Below, piece after piece: positions 59,503-64,000 of a stretch of 64,000 nt of DNA. The DNA is from Bidens hawaiensis (taxonomy: Eukaryota; Streptophyta; Magnoliopsida; Asterales; Asteraceae): contig JAIQDT010001101.1 of assembly GCA_021521415.1 (NCBI GenBank), forward strand, positions 248,001-312,000, in the 5' to 3' direction. The notes under the pieces were generated by a model. It saw only the letters and a list, made by a program, of their open reading frames with translations, had not been told where the DNA came from and did no database searches. The position numbers and the translations under genes were made by a program. Position 1 is the stretch's first letter. Each line of letters opens with the position of its first letter.

Positions 59503-59973
59503 CAACGGTCTTGCTATTGCAAAGGATACGAGCATGGTTGTCGGATAACCAATCCATACCCAATACAACATCAAAACCCGCAAGAGTCATAGGTAACAAT
59601 TGAATTGGCAAAACATAACCGGCTAATAAGATTGTTCCATTTTCTAAGGCTTCGGTGATTTTAACTGTTTTGCCATTAGCGAACTCGACGCTTAGAGTTT
59701 TATTTAGTTTGATTAAAGATTCGTTTAATAGACTACAAAATTATAATCTATAAAACTTAAGTTGGCTCCTGAATCAAACAAGACTCTAGCATAAGCGTTG
59801 TTAACAAGGAACGTACCGGTGATGGTATCCGGCGTGTCGGCCGCTTTCTTCGTATCAAGAACGAAGACTCTTGCATTGCCCTTCTTGGGATCGTTCTTTT
59901 GACCGCTACCACCCGAACCACCAGTCGCGGGCTTATTCTTGGGGCACTCAAAGCTAAGATGTCCCATCTCTTT
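59503..59973 (-). pseudogene. Element D second zinc knuckle end and aspartic protease (frameshifted)
   Basis: Starts after the stop at 59974 with KEMGHLSFECPK, the second half of a zinc knuckle. The protease active site reads VLFDSGANLSFI. A one-base deletion in a T-run near 59728-59735 shifts the frame. The rest (FANGKTVKITEALE, GFDVVLGMDWLS) reads in the next frame up to the solo LTR target site. Otherwise typical of chromovirus protease. Confidence 0.85.
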
Positions 59974-61083
59974 CTAGTTGTAGCAGGTCATCTTCTTCTT
60001 CCAACAATCGGTCGTGGCGTGGCCGGGTTTGTGACATGATTCACAAAGTCGTGGAGTTAGATGGCATCTACCCCTATGGTATTTCTTGCAAATCTTGCAT
60101 TGTGGGATGCCGGGGTTGAAGCCAGACCTTCGTTGGTCAACTCCTTTACCCTTGAAACGGGTATTTCCTTCTTTCTTCGGGTCTTGTGTTGTCACGACCC
60201 TCTTGTCTTTTTCTTTATTGCGGATCATTCCGCCCATCAAGTACCCAACCAACCCCATCGCGGAGTCAGCGGTTTGTGGCAAGTGTGACCTCACCATATC
60301 ACGAATCTCTCGTGGTAGTCCCCAAATATAACGTGTAAATTTGCTGGATTCCGGGGTAACCAGCTGGGGAACCAAGCGACAGTATTCGTGGAATTTTGTG
60401 TTATACTCACGAAGGTTTGTTCCAACAACCTTGTGAGCCAAGAACTTGGTTTGAATTTGGTCTGTTTCGTGCATCGGACAAAATTTCGACATTAACAACT
60501 CCTTGAACTCACTCCAGGTCAAACTATACATTACCTCCCTTCCTCTACTCATCATTAACGTGTTCCACCACTCTAGTGCTTCGTCTTTGAACGTCAGGGC
60601 GGAGTATTGAATCTTCTCTTCATCGGAACACTTGCTCGTAATTACAATCGTCTCCATCTCTTCGAGCCACCTCACGGTTGTGATGGCTCCTTTATCACCG
60701 TGAAACTCTTTTGGTCCATAATACTTAAAGTCTTTAAACGAACACACACCGATTTTGAGTTTCTTAAATTCTATTCTAACGCCCCCGTCGGCATTTGACT
60801 CGTGCACACTTTCTTCTAAATGAGATGGTTTTGGATGAGATTTTTCGGATTTACGAGAGGGATTAACAGATCGGGAGTTTTTGGATTGTCTAGATTGAGA
60901 ATGTTTAGATTGTGATCTAAATTAAGATTCTTCCCTAACAGCCTTTTTGATCATTTGTTGGATTTGATTCATGTATTTATCGGGGATCGGTTCCTCTCGT
61001 TCTCTCTCGGGACCTTTCCCTTTCTCTTCTCGTCTTTCGGCTTCCTTTCGGGAGGCCTCTCGATTATCACTTTGTCGAGACAT
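59974..61083 (-). pseudogene. Element D gag (two in-frame stops)
   Basis: The ATG at 61083 gives MSRQSDNREASRKEAERREE, a highly charged N-terminus. TAA at 60922-60924 (codon 54) interrupts it, and the same frame continues to 59974. Capsid motifs: GPKEFHGDKGAITTVRWLEE, ALEWWNTLMMSRG, WSEFKELLMSKFCP, EYNTKFHEYCRLVP, FTRYIWGLPREIRDMV. The zinc knuckle CESCHKPGHATTDC is intact. The second knuckle is broken by the stop at 59974-59976, which replaces its second Cys. Confidence 0.88.
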
Positions 61084-61340
61084 TTTATCTTTTTATTCAA
61101 TCTTTTCTTTAATCTGAAATTCAACATATTTTCTTTCTTTAATACACAATTTTAATTATTTTACATATCTATATACATATCATAACATGATATGTATATT
61201 ATTTTTACAACATACTTATATATCGCTTTTAAAAATGATATACAATTCATATCCTTATTACATTGTATATTACACATATCATACAAACTATTTTAACACA
61301 TAACTTCAACTCTTGTAAACACGCCATCATCATTAACTTC
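61084..61340 (-). other. Leader between extra ORF and gag of element D
   Basis: AT-rich spacer of 257 bp. No feature recognised. Confidence 0.45.
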
Positions 61341-62456
61341 TCAATCCTTCATAAACTTCTTAACAACCCTTGTTAGCTTGTTGCATTTGCGAAGAAGCTT
61401 GTCTCCCATCTTCTTCTTTTTCTTTCCATCAACATCCATCTTCTTTCTCAACTCATCCGTTTCCTGTAAGGCTCGATCCAGATGCTCCTCTTGGGACTGT
61501 GGTATGTCTGTAGGATATCCGTATCTTGGAGGTGGGTCGCGGTAACCCATCATCACAATGTCATAGTGGTTCTTCGGGTTTGGGTACGTAGACATTGTCA
61601 CATCGGAGGGATAGTTGAAGAATGCATTGGCTGCTTCATTCTGTTCACGGATTTCATTGGCCTGTTCTTCAATAGATGGAATCTCGCCTTGATACGGTGG
61701 GATGCTTGATGATGCCTTGCCCTTAAGCTCTTGAAGAAATTGCATGTACGGATCGACAGAACCATAGCTTGGGTGTTGTGAGTATGGTTCCTCCTCCGGG
61801 GTGGTTACTTCATTTGGATTGTTAGGATGCTTCTCTTCAGGGTCGGTTTCTTCTTCCGGTTCCTCTTCTGGTTCTTCCTCGGGTTCCTCTTCGGTCATTG
61901 TCGGTATATGAATCTTCTCGTATGGCATTGTTACTCTCATCTTGGGCTTGTGAGATGGCCCTTCCTTGTTGACACGGGAATCAGCAGAGTCCATAGTTGA
62001 AGTGCCGGTATGCCACATTCGTTGATCGTAGTGGCATTGCATCCAGTCGGATGAAGAAGATTTCGGTTCCTCCTTGATTGGTAAATTGGAGAGGAAAGCA
62101 TACGAATGGTGCGGATTGGGTAAATGCGTTGAACTCCCGGATGGGTAATACGGCGGAATTTCAGTTGGTTGATAAGTCGGAATCTCGGAAGGATAATACG
62201 TTGGGACCTTGGAGGGTTGGTACATGGGTAGGCTTGTTGGATGATAGCTGGAGTGTCTTGGTGCTTGATATGTTTGATGTGGAGTGTTATCTAAATGGTA
62301 GATTGGACTTGGATTGGGGTTTTGGTTATGTTCCTCGTTGGAGTTGAAAACTGATTCAAAGTAATCCTTACTCATGATGCCTCTTGGAAACTTGTAGTAT
62401 TTCCTTGCCCTTCTTGCTTCATTATCATAATACTCCATTAATTTCTCGAAAGACAT
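61341..62456 (-). CDS. Extra sense ORF upstream of gag in element D, 371 aa, function unknown
   Basis: The ATG at 62456 (MSFEKLMEYYDNEARRARKY) opens 371 uninterrupted codons to the stop at 61341-61343. Parts: a charged N-terminal helix-like segment, a Pro/Tyr/Ser-rich region with repeated YQPSKVPTYYPSEIP units, a middle part with KMRVTMPYEKIHIPTM, a Glu-rich run of EEEPEEEP repeats, then EQANEIREQNEAANAFFNYP, and a basic C-terminus (RKKMDVDGKKKKKM, NKLTRVVKKFMKD) with coiled-coil character. No known domain is recognised. It lies between PBS and gag on the sense strand, where the element's transcript would read it first. It is intact although gag-pol is broken. Confidence 0.7.
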   Translation of the reverse strand: MSFEKLMEYYDNEARRARKYYKFPRGIMSKDYFESVFNSNEEHNQNPNPSPIYHLDNTPHQTYQAPRHSSYHPTSLPMYQPSKVPTYYPSEIPTYQPTEIPPYYPSGSSTHLPNPHHSYAFLSNLPIKEEPKSSSSDWMQCHYDQRMWHTGTSTMDSADSRVNKEGPSHKPKMRVTMPYEKIHIPTMTEEEPEEEPEEEPEEETDPEEKHPNNPNEVTTPEEEPYSQHPSYGSVDPYMQFLQELKGKASSSIPPYQGEIPSIEEQANEIREQNEAANAFFNYPSDVTMSTYPNPKNHYDIVMMGYRDPPPRYGYPTDIPQSQEEHLDRALQETDELRKKMDVDGKKKKKMGDKLLRKCNKLTRVVKKFMKD

Positions 62457-62601
62457 CTTGATAGGTGGTTTAGAATGAGGAGAGGGAAAGAAAAGGTTAC
62501 CAGCCAATCTTATCCCTATTCAAATAAACAAGTAAATGTTTCATATGCTTGGATCGAAGCTTGGTTATTGTTTTATGATACCCAATTCGCTAAGATCAAT
62601 G

Positions 62602-62615
62602 GCTCTGATACCAAA
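62602..62615 (-). other. Primer binding site of element D (initiator Met tRNA type)
   Basis: The minus strand reads TTTGGTATCAGAGC just inside the LTR end. Confidence 0.9.
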
Positions 62616-62617
62616 CC

Positions 62618-64000
62618 TGTCACACCCCCATCTTAGGCCTAGGAGTGTGATCAATAGTTGGTACCACATTTGTAAATAAATCAGAGTTACGGTTATTAGC
62701 GGAAGACTTATAAAAACTTAAGGATCGATATTATAAATATTTACAATACAAAAGACGAGACGAAAGTCTCGTTTAGTTATTTACTTGTTTATATGTTTTA
62801 CAAAACCACCATATTTTAATATTTACACAAAATTATCTGAGCCATCGGATTCTTGAGCTCTTCGTCTTTCAAGCTCTAATCTTGGTTACCTGCAAAATAT
62901 TATAAATACGTCAGCAACGAATGCTGGTGAATATGCTGACGCTAAAAATATTTTCTTTACTTAATTACCCCTCGTGACTACGTAAGCCTCGGCCTATCTT
63001 GGCTTAGGAATAATCAAGTTAAAACAAACATCATTATAAACTCGAGTCTCTACACTAGGTCACCCCAGCAAAACACCGCAGCGTTTCGACGTACTTAGGT
63101 ACCATAAATATACACAAGGTCATTCTCACTCGAACATACTTTGGTTCGGCCCATCGTGGCTGGAGGTCGTGACCAGGCGTGGTGCGATGTGCCCACCGAA
63201 TACCACATATGTAAGGATCCAGACAAACGTATACTACAGCCTGAGGGCTAGGCTCATACTCTTATTTACAATGTTTTTAGAGACACTTAGTCTCATGTAA
63301 AGTTTTACACATAACACGTTTGTTTGTTTGAAATCAAGTTTGTAAAAGTGGGGCGTATTCATCTTTTAAAATGGGATCGGCTTCCAACACCGTCCTTGAG
63401 TCTTTCCTTTGCTATCTCGCACCTATAGTACGAGTATAACTCTTGTTAGTCGGATACACGATCCGGCTTAAGACCTTTAGTCTTATAAACTTTACCTCGA
63501 CGAACCTTTAGTTCGTAAATCTCTTTTACTTTAAAACCTTTAGTTTTAATAGTAATTTATAAACCTTTAGTTTATAAAATCCTACGTTTCTTCTTCTTTA
63601 AGAAACGTATTCCTTTTTATTATTTAAGTATACTCATTACACTTAAATAACATTTATAACAAAAAATATTTACACATCACATATACATATTTTTCTTTTC
63701 TTTCTTTCTTTTCTTTGTTATATATTTCTTTTATTCTCGAGGTATTGATTATAATTTCGACTTAGGGTATTAAGCATTTATAATATTTTATTAATATTTA
63801 ATTCGGGCATTATGCCTACCTTTCTTGGCTCAATATACCCTTCACACTTGGGCAGCACTTCATCGCTCCTTGGTCACTCACTCTTTCTACACTTGGCATG
63901 CTTCACAAGACTCCAACACTTCTCGGCACGCACTTCGAGATAATCGACGGGACGTCGGAACAACACCTCCTCCCTGTTTGGAATATCGTCGGGAAGTGGC
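62618..64000 (-). repeat. 5' LTR of element D (partial)
   Basis: The first 1383 bp of an LTR matching 52667-54049. The promoter and palindrome part lies beyond the window edge. Confidence 0.92.

Larger units (their letters stand above)
52667..64000 (-). mobile_element. Element D: Tekay-like chromovirus with extra ORF, running off the window
   Basis: Minus-strand Ty3/gypsy element. In transcription order: 5' LTR from beyond 64000 down to 62618, initiator-Met PBS 62602-62615, extra ORF 62456-61341, gag from 61083, protease, a solo LTR inserted at 57613-59497, RT-RNase H, integrase with chromodomain, polypurine tract, 3' LTR 54588-52667. The two LTRs differ at about 30 places over the 1.38 kb that can be compared (about 2 percent), so the insertion is fairly young. 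Left flank GGGTG (52662-52666); the right flank is outside. gag-pol has at least six point lesions besides the solo LTR. Confidence 0.92.

Overview
This is a piece of a plant nuclear genome. The evidence is Ty3/gypsy retrotransposons of plant-specific lineages (Tat type with a second RNase H; chromovirus type with a chromodomain), GT-AG introns, hAT-like MITEs, and three host genes with plant-type relatives (NUP214, an AGTRAP-like membrane protein, ALKBH6). A dicot is likely. The repeat style reminds me of Asteraceae, but that is an impression and not proof. No rRNA, tRNA or CRISPR was seen, and nothing prokaryotic.

Layout. (1) 1-13715: an old minus-strand chromovirus (element A), of which only the gag and one LTR lie in the window. 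Its gag is split by a Tat retrotransposon (element B, 163-10706) with a GGAAC target duplication. (2) 13716-16098: retroelement or pararetrovirus-like debris. (3) 16099-30063: a second Tat element (element C) of about 14 kb. Its 3' half holds two tandem paralogous antisense genes, each with introns and its own TATA box. (4) 30064-34055: AT-rich intergenic DNA with a 1-kb long-TIR foldback element. (5) 34056-52661: a host gene island with three genes, all on the minus strand: an AGTRAP-like four-exon gene (34056-37080), a 17-exon NUP214 copy (38454-48013) carrying two premature stops and two 7-bp frameshifting deletions, and the last five exons of ALKBH6 (49774-50728). hAT-like MITEs sit in and around them. 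(6) 52667-64000: a minus-strand Tekay-like chromovirus (element D). Its LTRs are very similar, but its gag-pol is heavily broken and a solo LTR of the same family lies inside pol. An intact 371-codon extra ORF lies between its 5' LTR and gag.

How it fits together. The region is a nest of retrotransposons around a short gene island. None of the retroelements can be fully autonomous as read: gag-pol in B, C and D carries premature stops, frameshifts or lost catalytic residues. The accessory genes (antisense genes in B and C, the sense ORF in D) are better preserved than gag-pol in places, which is the most unusual theme of the window. Exon coordinates were derived by reading splice sites and phases by eye. 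Family names rest on remembered motifs, not on searches.
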